A stretch of 64,000 nt of DNA, from contig NZ_JANIAA010000028.1 in NCBI RefSeq assembly GCF_024505145.1, forward strand, positions 62,001 to 126,000. The letters run 5' to 3'. Origin of the DNA: Streptomyces rugosispiralis (GTDB taxonomy: Bacteria > Actinomycetota > Actinomycetes > Streptomycetales > Streptomycetaceae). The notes below the pieces were generated by a model that had not been told where the DNA came from, did no database searches, and worked only from the letters and a program-made list of their open reading frames with translations. Of this stretch, positions 26,033 through 36,883 are shown one piece after another; the stretch's first letter is position 1; the number at the start of each line of letters is the position of its first letter. Made by a program: the position numbers and the translations under genes.

Positions 26033-26995
26033 ATGACGGGGACGGGGGATGCGGTGTTGCTGGCTAGGCTGGCTGCTGCCCAGGGCGGGGTGGTGCTGAC
26101 TGCCCAGGCTCTTGTGGGCGGCTGGAAGCGCGGGCGGCTGAACCGTCGCTTTCGCGCGGAGGGGTGGACCCAGCTCCGTGCAGGTGTGTGGGTGGAGCCC
26201 GGGCGGGCGGTTGGACCGGTGGCGTTGCTGTGGGCGAACCAACTGGCGCATGCGCACCTCGTCGTCAGCCATACGGCGGCGGCTGTACTCCATGACATCG
26301 AAACCCGTACACAGCGTGTGGAGTTCACCGGGCCGCCCCAGGGCAGGACGGACGTGCACGGCGGCGTGCTGCACCGTTTGCCGCTCGGGGCGGACGAAAC
26401 CACAACCCTGGGCGGGCTGAGGGTCACCACCGTGGGACGCACCATGGCAGACCTCTTACGGGCCGGGCCGCGTGACGACGCGCTGGTGGCGGTGGAGTCG
26501 GCGGTGAGCAGGCGGCCCAGCCGGTACGGGGGCGGGAAGGGGCGCAGGGCGCCGCTGACCACGCTGGGGGAGATCGCCCGAGCCCTGGAGCGGGGGTCTG
26601 CCATGCGCGGTACGGCCACCGCCCGGGAGTGGCTGGCGCTGGCGGACCCCAAGGCGGGGTCGCCGGCGGAGACGATCGCCCGCCTGCGGATGCATGACGC
26701 CGGTTTGCACCCCGAGTCGCAGCTGCTGCTCACCACCCCGACGGGGAGGCGGGCGTACCCGGACTTCTTCTTCCGGGCACAGGGGCTGGTAGTGGAGATC
26801 GAGGGCTACCGGTGGCACGGCAGCAGGGCACAGCACCAGCGGGATACTGCTCGCTTCAACGACCTGATGTCGTGCGGGGAAGTGCGCCGGATTCTGCGGT
26901 TCACGGCGAGCGATGTGTATCGGCGCCCCGGAGCGATGATTCGCGATATCCGGGGCGCCCTGACACAGCTTGCCGACGTTCAGCCCGCTTCGTAG
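26033..26995 (+). CDS. AbiEi-like antitoxin domain protein with DUF559/Vsr-like nuclease C-terminus
   Basis: 320 aa. The N-terminal ~170 residues fit the type IV antitoxin AbiEi-like layout: a winged helix (LAAAQGGVVLTAQALVGGWKRGRLNRRFRAEGWTQLRAGVWV) and a domain with AHLVVSHTAAAVLHDIE. The C-terminal ~100 residues are a Vsr/DUF559-like fold: GSPAETIARLRMHDAG, then YPDFFFRAQGLVVEIEGYRWHG, giving E...D...ExE, and RRILRFTASDVYRRP. No AbiEii toxin neighbours it. These fusions are frequent in actinobacteria with unknown function. TTATCCACAGG lies just upstream, as often seen before this family. Confidence 0.8.
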   Translation: MTGTGDAVLLARLAAAQGGVVLTAQALVGGWKRGRLNRRFRAEGWTQLRAGVWVEPGRAVGPVALLWANQLAHAHLVVSHTAAAVLHDIETRTQRVEFTGPPQGRTDVHGGVLHRLPLGADETTTLGGLRVTTVGRTMADLLRAGPRDDALVAVESAVSRRPSRYGGGKGRRAPLTTLGEIARALERGSAMRGTATAREWLALADPKAGSPAETIARLRMHDAGLHPESQLLLTTPTGRRAYPDFFFRAQGLVVEIEGYRWHGSRAQHQRDTARFNDLMSCGEVRRILRFTASDVYRRPGAMIRDIRGALTQLADVQPAS

Positions 26996-27007
26996 CTCGC
27001 GCGGAGG

Positions 27008-29181
27008 TCACTCGTCGGCGACGACCGCCTCGTTGCCTCCTCGGGCCTGCTGGAGGGTTTCGGCGATGGCGGCGAACTCGCTGAGCGCGGCCTGGAGATC
27101 CTCGACGATCTCGGCGGCGAGGACCTCGGGTGCGGGGAGCGAGTCGGCGTCGTCCAGGCTGGGGTCGCGGAGCCAGAGGATGTCGAGGTTTGCCTTGTCG
27201 CGGGCGGCCAGCTCTTCGTAGGTGAAGGACTTGAAGCGCTCGGTTTCGACGCGCTTGCTGCGGTCCTCGTCGTCCGGCCGGTAGCACTGGACGAAGTCAT
27301 CGAGGGAGGCCCGGGTGAGGGGGTTCTGCTTGAGGGACGACGACAGCGGCGCGGCCGTGGATTTCGAGGAGCGAGGCGATGTGCTGGACGAAGTTCAGCT
27401 GCTTGTTGGTCGTGGTGACCCAGAAGTCCCGGCGCTCGTAGGCGATGGACTCGCGGGCTGCTTTGCCGTCGTCGCCGTAGACGGTGATGGAGGACTTCTT
27501 GCCGAAGGGCGGGTTGGCGAGGACCAGGCTGGCGCGCTGGTCGGGCGGGGCGGCGAGCGCGTCCTTCGTGCGGACGAGGGCGTTGCCCGTGGGGTGGCCG
27601 ATGCCGTGGAGGAAGAGGTTCATGGCGGCGAGCCGCGCGGTGTTACGGACCAGTTCGTTGCCCCAGATGCCGCCCGAGCTGAGGTGCTGGCGCTGCTCGG
27701 GCGTCGCCGGTTCCGCAGGCCGGGTCGGTGATCGTGTCCTCGGGGGTCGGCTTGACGCAGTCGATGATGGCCTGGATGAGGGAGCGGGGGTCGTCCTTGG
27801 CGAGGGAGCGCTCCATTCCCTCGATGGCCGACACCTGGGCCGGACGCAGCGGTTCCCGGTCGAGGAACACCTCCGGCAGGCGGCGCATGCGAGCGCGCAG
27901 GGTGGGTGCCTGCGGGTCGGCCTCGGCTTCGTCGATCCAGCGGGCGACGGTGTCCGGCCGGTGGATGGCGAAGACGTCCCGGGTCCGGGGCGCGGGGTCC
28001 AGGGCGTTGTGGAAGCGGACGGTGTTGCCGTCGGCTACGTATCGGAAGGGCAGGCTGGCCCGCCAGGCGCTGAGCTGCTGGCTGCGGGTGAGCCCGGCGG
28101 CGTACCGCGCGGCCTGGTGCATGGCGCCTTCCAGATCGGCGCCCTCGCGCTTGGCCTCTACGACGCCGACCAGCCGCTGGTTCACGTACAGCAGGTAGTC
28201 GGCGCGGCCCACGGCTGTGGTGACCTCGCGCACGGCGACGCCGGCGACGCCGGGGACACCCTCCGCGTACAGGTTCTTGGCGTTGTCGTCCTGGACCACC
28301 CAGCCGGCCTGCTCCAAGATCCGGTCCAGCTCCGCGCGGACCTGCGCCTCGTTCATAGGCGGCAGGGCCGCCTTCTGGGCGTGGGAGATGAACGCGTCGC
28401 GTTCCGAGGTGTTCTTGAGTGGCGTCGGCGCGACGTAGGCGTCGGCCAGGTCGGCGTCGGTGAACTCTTCGATCTGTGCGCTGAGCTGCTCGACCAATTC
28501 GCTGAGCGCGGCGCGGTCGGCTTCGGCACGGGCCAGCTCGGCTTCGGCCTGTTCACGTGCGGCCCGCTCACGTTCGAGTCGGTCCTGCTTGCCGTCGAAG
28601 CGCATCCGGGCCTCGGCCAGCTTGGCACGGTAGTCGTCCAGCTCGGCGCGAAGCTGTCCCAGCTCCTCCAGGTCGGCGGGGGTGGCCGGGGTAGGGCTCT
28701 CATCGGGAGTGGCCGGGGCGAGGAAAACGCGGTGAGTGGTGTCGTCCTGGTTGCGGGCCCGGTGCAGCCAGTCGCCGAGCTTGAAGCAGGTCTCGACCAT
28801 CTGGAGCGCGGTGCGGACGTTCGCGTAGTAGCCGTGGGCGGCCCTGTTCCCCGTGTCGCGCAGGAGGTCGAACCACTCGTAGGTCTGCTCTTTCAGGACA
28901 CCGGCCTGGGACAGTGCCCTGATGCGGTGGAACTGCGTGTTGCTGTTGACCTGGAGGCCGAGGAGGCTCAGCAGATGGCGGGCCATGACCTCGCCGAAGA
29001 GGCGGGCCTTGAACATGGCGGCGTGCGAGTCGGTGTGCACATACGACTCGGCGGAGCAGCCGATGGTGACGAGCAGAGGCTCGTGTTCCAGCAGATGACC
29101 GAAGTTGGACGATCCGGCTGCCAGCTGAGCGACCTGCGGGTCGTGCTGGTTTCCGCCCTGGCCGGTCGGCGACGTCGGCAT
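27008..29181 (-). pseudogene. type I restriction locus remnant: HsdR N-terminus fused to HsdM pieces
   Basis: ATG 29181 (site CTGGGGGGA) starts an HsdR: a DUF4145-like region (LLEHEPLLVTIGCSAESYVHTDSHAAMFKARLF), a coiled coil (~190-260), the HSDR_N domain (GRADYLLYVNQRLVGVVEAKRE) and LRPAQVSAIEGMERSLAKDDPRSLIQ, where the helicase Walker A should follow. Instead the frame continues AIIDCVKPTPEDTITDPACGTG, which is HsdM. So the helicase part of hsdR, any hsdS and the HsdM N-terminus are deleted. HsdM continues in another frame (QHLSSGGIWGNELVRNTARLAAMNL...LANPPFGKKSS with the NPPF motif...AAVVVP), then skips about 80 residues to KQNPLTRASLDDFVQCYRPDDE and ends ...NEAVVADE at 27008. At least three lesions make the locus dead. 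Confidence 0.85.
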
Positions 29182-29339
29182 GGTGTTCCCCCCAGAACCG
29201 TTTCCGTGCGTGAGCAAAGCCTCGCAGGATGCCACCGGGGCGCTGGGGCGCACAAGAGGTTTGCAGAGAACGACGAGGCTCTCGAAGCGCCCCGAGGGCG
29301 GTCCGGGCGCACCATGGAGGTGTAGGAGGAGGTACGCCA

Positions 29340-29711
29340 ATGTTGGAGATCAAGACGATGGACAAGCCGGATGAGCGGCGGGACTTTCCCGGTGGTCATC
29401 TGGAAGCGCTGAATCTGACCGGGCTGCACCTCGCCGTGGTCACCCTCGAGCCCGGCTGGCGCTGGCGGGAGTCGGTGCGGCCGATCGTGGGGACGGACAG
29501 TTGCCAGGTCCAGCACACCGGGATCATCGTGCGGGGCCGGATGCGGGTGCGTACGGACGACGGAGCCGAGGGCGAAGTGGGCCCCGGCGATGCGTATGTG
29601 GTGCCGCCCGGCCATGAAGCGTGGGTGGTCGGTGACGAACAGGTGGTGATGTACGACGTCGGCGGGCAGATGGCGGAGACCTACGCGAAGTCCAGCGATG
29701 CCGGAGCCTGA
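29340..29711 (+). CDS. cupin-domain protein
   Basis: 123 aa, ATG 29340 with AGGAGG at ideal spacing. A single cupin barrel: VVTLEPGWRWRESVRP, HTGIIVRGRMRV and GEVGPGDAYVVPPGHEAWVVGDE, the last being the second cupin motif. Metal ligands are only partly conserved (HTG, PGHEAW). Small cupins of this type bind or sense small molecules; nothing in the context names one. It is divergent from the dead restriction locus and precedes a transporter by 66 bp on the same strand. Confidence 0.8.
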   Translation: MLEIKTMDKPDERRDFPGGHLEALNLTGLHLAVVTLEPGWRWRESVRPIVGTDSCQVQHTGIIVRGRMRVRTDDGAEGEVGPGDAYVVPPGHEAWVVGDEQVVMYDVGGQMAETYAKSSDAGA

Positions 29712-29777
29712 GCCCGGGGGCGGGAGTGGCGTCGGGTAGCGGATGCTTCAGCGGTTCAGCCGGCGGCAGGGGACGAG

Positions 29778-31403
29778 ATGACTACCGGTCCGAGACCACC
29801 GCGCGGCCCCCGCCGCGGAGGATGGCCGCACGGCAGTGCCCGTACCGACCAGCTGATCCGCACGCTGCTGCGCCGCCGTAAGGAGCCGCTGGCGATCGAG
29901 GACGTCACCGTCGTCGACAAGCCGGGGATGCGCCGCGCCGTCGCGGCGACGGCCATCGGCAACACCATGGAGTGGTTCGACTTCGGTGTCTACGCCTATG
30001 TCGCCGTCACCCTGGGCCGTGTCTTCTTCCCCGCCGAGGACCCCGCCGCCCAGGTGGTCTCCACGTTCGCCACCTTCGCCGTGGCGTTCCTGGTGCGGCC
30101 GCTGGGCGGGCTGGTGTTCGGGCCGCTGGGCGACCGGATCGGGCGGCGGCTGGTGCTCTCCACCACCATGATCATGATGGCGGCGGGCACCTTCGCGGTG
30201 GGGCTGCTGCCCGGCTACTCCCAGATCGGCTTCGCCGCCCCGCTGTTGCTGCTGGTCTGCCGGGTGGTGCAGGGCTTCTCGACCGGCGGTGAGTACGCGG
30301 GTGCGACCACGTACATCGCCGAGTTCGCGCCCGATCATCGCCGTGGTTTCCTCGGCAGCTGGCTCGACTTCGGCACCTTCATCGGCTATTCGCTGGGCTC
30401 CGGTCTGGTCACCGTGCTCACCGCCGCCGTCGGTGCGAACGGGATGGTGGACTGGGGCTGGCGGGTGCCGTTCCTGGTGGCCGGGCCGCTGGGGCTGATC
30501 GGTCTCTATATGCGGCTGCGGCTGGAGGAGACCCCGGCGTTCCAGCAGGTGGCCGAGCGGGCGGCCGAGGAGGCCAAGGCGGCGGAGGCACACGGTGGCA
30601 CCGCGCCGATCGAGGAGGCGCGGCAGTCCGGGCGGGGCCGGCTGAAGGAGATCTTCACCAGGCACTGGCAGGCGGTGCTGATCTGCATGGGTCTGGTGCT
30701 GCTGTACAACGTCACCAACTACATGGTGACGTCGTATCTGCCGACCTTCATGACCTCCACGCTCGGCCAGAACGCCACCACCGCCCAGGTGCTGGTGCTG
30801 GGCACCATGCTGTTCGTGGTGCTGGCGATCACGGTGGTGGGGCGCACATCCGACCGCTGGGGGCGGCGGCCGCTGTTCCTGTTCGGCAGCGTGGGCATGA
30901 TCGTGCTGGCCATTCCGGCGGTGCTGCTGATCCGGGAGGGCGGCGTCCTGATGCCCGCGATCGGCTGTCTGATCCTGGGCGCGATGCTGGTCACCTTCGC
31001 GGGGACGAGCGCCGCCACGCTGCCCGCGCTGTTCCCGACCCGGCTGCGCTACGGCGCGCTGTCGATCTCGTACAACCTCTCCGTGTCGCTGTTCGGCGGG
31101 ACGACGCCGCTGCTGGCGTCGTGGCTGGTGGCCACCACCCACAACACGCTGGTGCCCGCCTTCTACCTGATGGTGGCGGGCGTGATCGGGCTGATCGCCA
31201 CGGTGTTCCTGCACGAGACGGCGGGGAAGCCGCTGCGCGGTTCGGGGCCCATGGTGGAGACCGAGGAGGAGGCGCGTACGGCGGTGGCGGAGAGCCGCAC
31301 GGAGGCCGGGCGGCGCGCCCGCGACGTCTGGATCCGGCTGCGCCACCCCTGGGCGGGGGCGGGCCATCGGGAGGCCGGTCACCAGGAGGAGGAAGAGGAG
31401 TGA
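29778..31403 (+). CDS. MFS transporter, metabolite:H+ symporter (ProP/KgtP-like)
   Basis: 541 aa. After a ~45-residue basic N-terminus, AATAIGNTMEWFDFGVYAYV is the signature of the metabolite:H+ symporter family, then FLVRPLGGLVFGPLGDRIGRRLVL (the MFS loop 2-3 motif) and RVVQGFSTGGEYAGATTYIAEFAP. Twelve membrane helices are visible, with a charged central loop (~260-290) and a long acidic C-terminal tail (HQEEEEE). Family substrates include proline/betaine, citrate and alpha-ketoglutarate; none can be chosen here. Its TGA lies in the first unit of a 24-bp tandem repeat with further in-frame TGAs. Confidence 0.9.
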   Translation: MTTGPRPPRGPRRGGWPHGSARTDQLIRTLLRRRKEPLAIEDVTVVDKPGMRRAVAATAIGNTMEWFDFGVYAYVAVTLGRVFFPAEDPAAQVVSTFATFAVAFLVRPLGGLVFGPLGDRIGRRLVLSTTMIMMAAGTFAVGLLPGYSQIGFAAPLLLLVCRVVQGFSTGGEYAGATTYIAEFAPDHRRGFLGSWLDFGTFIGYSLGSGLVTVLTAAVGANGMVDWGWRVPFLVAGPLGLIGLYMRLRLEETPAFQQVAERAAEEAKAAEAHGGTAPIEEARQSGRGRLKEIFTRHWQAVLICMGLVLLYNVTNYMVTSYLPTFMTSTLGQNATTAQVLVLGTMLFVVLAITVVGRTSDRWGRRPLFLFGSVGMIVLAIPAVLLIREGGVLMPAIGCLILGAMLVTFAGTSAATLPALFPTRLRYGALSISYNLSVSLFGGTTPLLASWLVATTHNTLVPAFYLMVAGVIGLIATVFLHETAGKPLRGSGPMVETEEEARTAVAESRTEAGRRARDVWIRLRHPWAGAGHREAGHQEEEEE

Positions 31404-31491
31404 CGGGCCTCGGGCCATGAGGAGTGACGGGCCTCGGGCCATGAGGAGTGACAGGTCTCGGGCCATGAGGAGTGACGGGCCTCGGGCCCAA
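31396..31491 (+). repeat. 24-bp minisatellite containing the transporter stop codon
   Basis: Four units of 24 bp starting AGGAGTGACGGGCCTCGGGC at 31396, 31420, 31444 and 31468. The TGA in unit 1 (31401-31403) is the stop; TGA at 31425, 31449 and 31473 remain in the same frame because 24 is a multiple of three. Confidence 0.9.
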
Positions 31492-31505
31492 AGGCGTGAC
31501 GAGCC

Positions 31506-31910
31506 TCAGCCCCGGCCCATTGCCCGAGTGAGGGCGATCTCGATGACGACGCGATCCGGGTTGGGGCGGGGGGTGCGCTGGTAGCGCTCGGCGTAGCGGC
31601 GCTCGGCGTCCGCGATCAGCTCGGGCTCCTCACGTACCACCGCGAGCCCCTCCAGCGTGGCCCACCGCCTGCCCGCCATTTGGCAGACCGCGACCCGCGC
31701 ACCGCCCTCGCCCGCCGCCCGGACATGGGCGACCTTACGGCTGTGACGGCTCGCGATGACGCGGGCGAGCCCGGCCTCGGGGTCGTAGGTGACGCCGACC
31801 GGGACCACATGCGGGGTGCCGTCCGGGCGTGGGGTGGTCAGGGTGCACACATGGCGTTCGCGCCAGAAGGCGAGGTACTCGGGATCGGGGTTGCGGGGAT
31901 CGACGGACAT
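31506..31910 (-). CDS. PPOX-class F420/FMN-dependent oxidoreductase-like protein
   Basis: 134 aa. PEYLAFWRERHVCTLTTPRPDGTPHVVPVGVTYDPEAGLARVIASRHSRKVAHVRA is the split-barrel flavin/F420-binding pattern of Rv1155-like proteins (pyridoxamine 5'-phosphate oxidase superfamily), followed by ARVAVCQMAGRRWATLEGLAVV. Actinobacterial members usually bind F420. The substrate is not known. It is transcribed away from clpB, with the HAIR-like box in the shared intergenic region. Confidence 0.85.
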   Translation of the reverse strand: MSVDPRNPDPEYLAFWRERHVCTLTTPRPDGTPHVVPVGVTYDPEAGLARVIASRHSRKVAHVRAAGEGGARVAVCQMAGRRWATLEGLAVVREEPELIADAERRYAERYQRTPRPNPDRVVIEIALTRAMGRG

Positions 31911-31948
31911 GGTCCAGAACCTAGGGCCAGAGGAGTGGCGCCCGCGAG

Positions 31949-31969
31949 GTTGAGTGGAATAGACTCAAC
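31949..31969. promoter_or_regulatory. HAIR-like operator upstream of clpB
   Basis: Arms GTTGAGT and ACTCAAC are perfectly complementary with a 7-bp spacer (GGAATAG). It follows the HAIR pattern except that the outermost C/G pair is G/C. It sits 60 bp before the clpB start, matching HspR control of clpB known in Streptomyces. Confidence 0.8.
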
Positions 31970-32028
31970 TTTACGGAGGTTGGGTAGGGCAGGGATGGGA
32001 AGATCGGAGCGAGGAGGAGCACAGGGAC

Positions 32029-34620
<2,592 letters not shown>

Positions 34621-34788
34621 GGGTCCGGGGCCGCCCGGCGCCCACGGTCCGGCCGGTCCGCCGGCCGGACCTCGCGGCCGTTGTTTCGGCTGTCGTTTCG
34701 GCCGGATCGGGCAATGTACGGCCGGGGTTGCACGGCGGGGGCGGGTGTGAGGGAGGATGGCGGTATTCCATACGAAGGGAAATCCACG

Positions 34789-35325
34789 GTGAGCATCGAC
34801 CCGTCCTCGATTCCGAATTTCGGGGGTCAGCCCGAGCCCGAACCGACGGGTCCGAGCGGCCCCGTGCTGCCCGACCAGGACCTGGTCAAGCAGCTGCTGG
34901 AGCAGATGGAGCTGAAGTACGTCGTCGACGAGGAGGGGGACCTCGCCGCGCCGTGGGAGCAGTTCCGCACCTACTTCATGTTCCGCGGGGAGGAGGAGCA
35001 GCAGGTCTTCTCCGTTCGCACGTTCTACGACCGGCCGCATGGCATCGATGAGAAGCCGCGGCTGCTCGAGGCGATCGACGACTGGAACCGCCGCACCCTG
35101 TGGCCGAAGGTCTACAGCCACACCAATGACGACGGCACGGTCCGGTTGATCGGCGAGGCGCAGATGCTGATCGGCACCGGCGTCAGCCTGGAGCACTTCG
35201 TATCCAGCACGGTCAGCTGGGTGCGGGCTTCGATCGAGTTCGACCGCTGGCTGGTCGAACAGCTCGGTCTGGAGGCCGACATCGAGTCCGACGGTGACGA
35301 CAAGCCGGGCGACGACGAGGCCTGA
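34789..35325 (+). CDS. YbjN-domain protein
   Basis: 178 aa from GTG 34789 (VSIDPSSIPNFGG), chosen for GAAGGGA upstream; the longer frame from 34681 lacks support. The YbjN domain is PDQDLVKQLLEQMELKYVVDEEGDLAAPW...YFMFRG, then VFSVRTFYDRPHGIDEKPRLLEAIDDWNRRTLWPKVY and EAQMLIGTGVSLEHFVSSTVSWVRASIEFDRWLVEQ. The C-terminus is acidic. YbjN proteins are linked to stress tolerance and type III chaperone-like folding; no partner is evident here. It follows clpB by 168 bp. Confidence 0.85.
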   Translation: MSIDPSSIPNFGGQPEPEPTGPSGPVLPDQDLVKQLLEQMELKYVVDEEGDLAAPWEQFRTYFMFRGEEEQQVFSVRTFYDRPHGIDEKPRLLEAIDDWNRRTLWPKVYSHTNDDGTVRLIGEAQMLIGTGVSLEHFVSSTVSWVRASIEFDRWLVEQLGLEADIESDGDDKPGDDEA

Positions 35326-35332
35326 GCGGCCG

Positions 35333-35432
35333 AGCCGTACAGCCCTATAGCCGTACAGCCGTATTGCGGTCAGCAGGGCCGTATGCCGGTCGGAAGGGCC
35401 GTGTCACGGTCGGAAGGGCCGTGTCCCGGTCA
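35333..35432 (-). repeat. 20-bp minisatellite starting at the mannosyltransferase stop codon
   Basis: On the minus strand five consecutive 20-bp units begin exactly at the TGA stop: TGACCGGGACACGGCCCTTC (35432-35413), then diverging copies beginning CGACCGTGAC, CGACCGGCAT, TGACCGCAAT and GGCTATAGGG. The repeat fills the whole gap to the convergent YbjN gene. Confidence 0.88.
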
Positions 35433-36650
35433 GACCGGGCTGGTGGCCATGGTCAGCAGATACGTCCCGTAGAGACAGGAGAGCCCGGCCAGCGCGCCGC
35501 CCACCAGGACGGCGGTGCGCGGCCGGGCTCTTGCCATCGCCAGCGCCGCCGGGATCAGCAGCGGGAAGGCGGGCAGCAGGAAGCGCGGCTTGGACGCGAA
35601 GTAGTGGGCGCTGGCGAGCGCGATGAACACCAGGGCGAGGGTGTAGACGACCAGCGGCAGCGGCGGTGGCCGCAGCACGAACCCGACCAGGGAGATCAGC
35701 GCGGCGCCGATGACGACCAGCGCCATGTAGTGCGACAGATAGCCGTCCCCCATGATCAGGGAGCGGGCGGAGCGGAAGCCGCTCGCACCGAGATCGAGAT
35801 ATGTGCCCCAGTCGTCCTGGACGTCCAGATAGCCGCGCCAGGTGCCGCGCCGCACACCCACCCAGACGGCGTAGCCGAGCCAGCCGAGCGGTGACAGCGC
35901 GGCCCCCGCCCACACCCGCCAGGACGTACGCCACCGGTGCCGCCGGATCTCGGCGGCCGCACACGCGCACACCGCGGCCGCGACCGCGAGCCCGTTGGGC
36001 CGGGTGGCCCCCGCGCACAGCGCGAGCGCCCCGGCCCACAGCGGGCGCCCGGTCAGCAGCGCGTACAGCGACCAGGCCGCCAGCGCCGTCAGCAGCGACT
36101 CGGTGTACCCCATGGACTCGATGACCGCATGCGGCAGCAGCCCCCACAGCGCGACCAGCGTCAAGGCCACCCGCCGCCCGTACAGCAGCTCCCCGACCGC
36201 GTGGATCCCCCAGGCCGCAAGCCCGGCCGCGCCCCAGGCGACCAGCAGCCCGGCCGTCACCCCGCTCACGGGGACGACGGCGGTGACGGCCCTGATCAGC
36301 GCCGGGTAGAGCGGGAAGAACGCGAGGTCGCTGAAGGTCAGGCCGGGGTGGGTGACGGAGGGGCGGTTGGTGCCGTAGCCGTGCTGGGCGATGCCCACGT
36401 ACCAGCGGCTGTCCCAGTAGTGCCCGAGCTGCGTCCGCGGCTGCTTCCCGGCCTGCCGGGCGCCCAGCACCACGCAGACGATCCCGGCGGCCCGCACCGT
36501 CGCGTACACCGCGAGCGCGAGCCACGCCCGCCTCAGCGACGCCCCGATCCGCCCCAGCGCCCGTCGCCGTTCCGCCGGCCGCCGGGGCGGTTCCGGGGTC
36601 CGTGTGGACGCGGCGGTTTCGGCGGACACGGAGACCTCCGGTGTGGGCAC
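35430..36650 (-). CDS. membrane mannosyltransferase-like protein (PIG-V/GT-C fold)
   Basis: 406 aa with about ten hydrophobic helices after a basic N-terminus. HYWDSRWYVGIAQHGYG near residue 80 carries the acidic pair after TM1 typical of GT-C and PIG-V mannosyltransferases, and FFPLYPALIRAV and TRPNGLAVAAA are further family features. It would use a polyprenyl-phosphate sugar on the outer face of the membrane. The acceptor is unknown; actinobacterial homologues modify glycolipids or proteins. The TGA is the first codon of a 20-bp tandem repeat. Confidence 0.8.
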   Translation of the reverse strand: MPTPEVSVSAETAASTRTPEPPRRPAERRRALGRIGASLRRAWLALAVYATVRAAGIVCVVLGARQAGKQPRTQLGHYWDSRWYVGIAQHGYGTNRPSVTHPGLTFSDLAFFPLYPALIRAVTAVVPVSGVTAGLLVAWGAAGLAAWGIHAVGELLYGRRVALTLVALWGLLPHAVIESMGYTESLLTALAAWSLYALLTGRPLWAGALALCAGATRPNGLAVAAAVCACAAAEIRRHRWRTSWRVWAGAALSPLGWLGYAVWVGVRRGTWRGYLDVQDDWGTYLDLGASGFRSARSLIMGDGYLSHYMALVVIGAALISLVGFVLRPPPLPLVVYTLALVFIALASAHYFASKPRFLLPAFPLLIPAALAMARARPRTAVLVGGALAGLSCLYGTYLLTMATSPV

Positions 36651-36807
36651 ACGACGGGCGCACGACGGACCTGCGCCGAGCCCCCGGGACGGGACGGACC
36701 AGGAGGCTCGGCGGACACACCGACCATCCGCCAGGCCGCGGACGCCCGCGACCCGGGACGTCCAACCGGGGGAGCGGGGTTACCGGAGGAGGTGCGTCAG
36801 CCGCGTC

Positions 36808-36883
36808 GCGCGCGTCAGGCGCCTCAGCGCACGTCAAGCGCCTCAGCGCACGTCAGGCGCCTCGGCCCGCGTCAGGCGCCTCA
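36808..36883 (-). repeat. 19-bp minisatellite starting at the aminotransferase stop codon
   Basis: Four units on the minus strand, the first TGAGGCGCCTGACGCGGGC (36883-36865) starting with the stop codon, then CGAGGCGCCTGACGTGCGC, TGAGGCGCTTGACGTGCGC and TGAGGCGCCTGACGCGCGC, with a partial fifth. Confidence 0.88.

Noticed and set aside
31396..31491. possible CRISPR array
   Set aside because: Units are contiguous with no spacers and no cas genes; it is a plain tandem repeat. The same applies to the repeats at 35333, 36808, 45497 and 55270.
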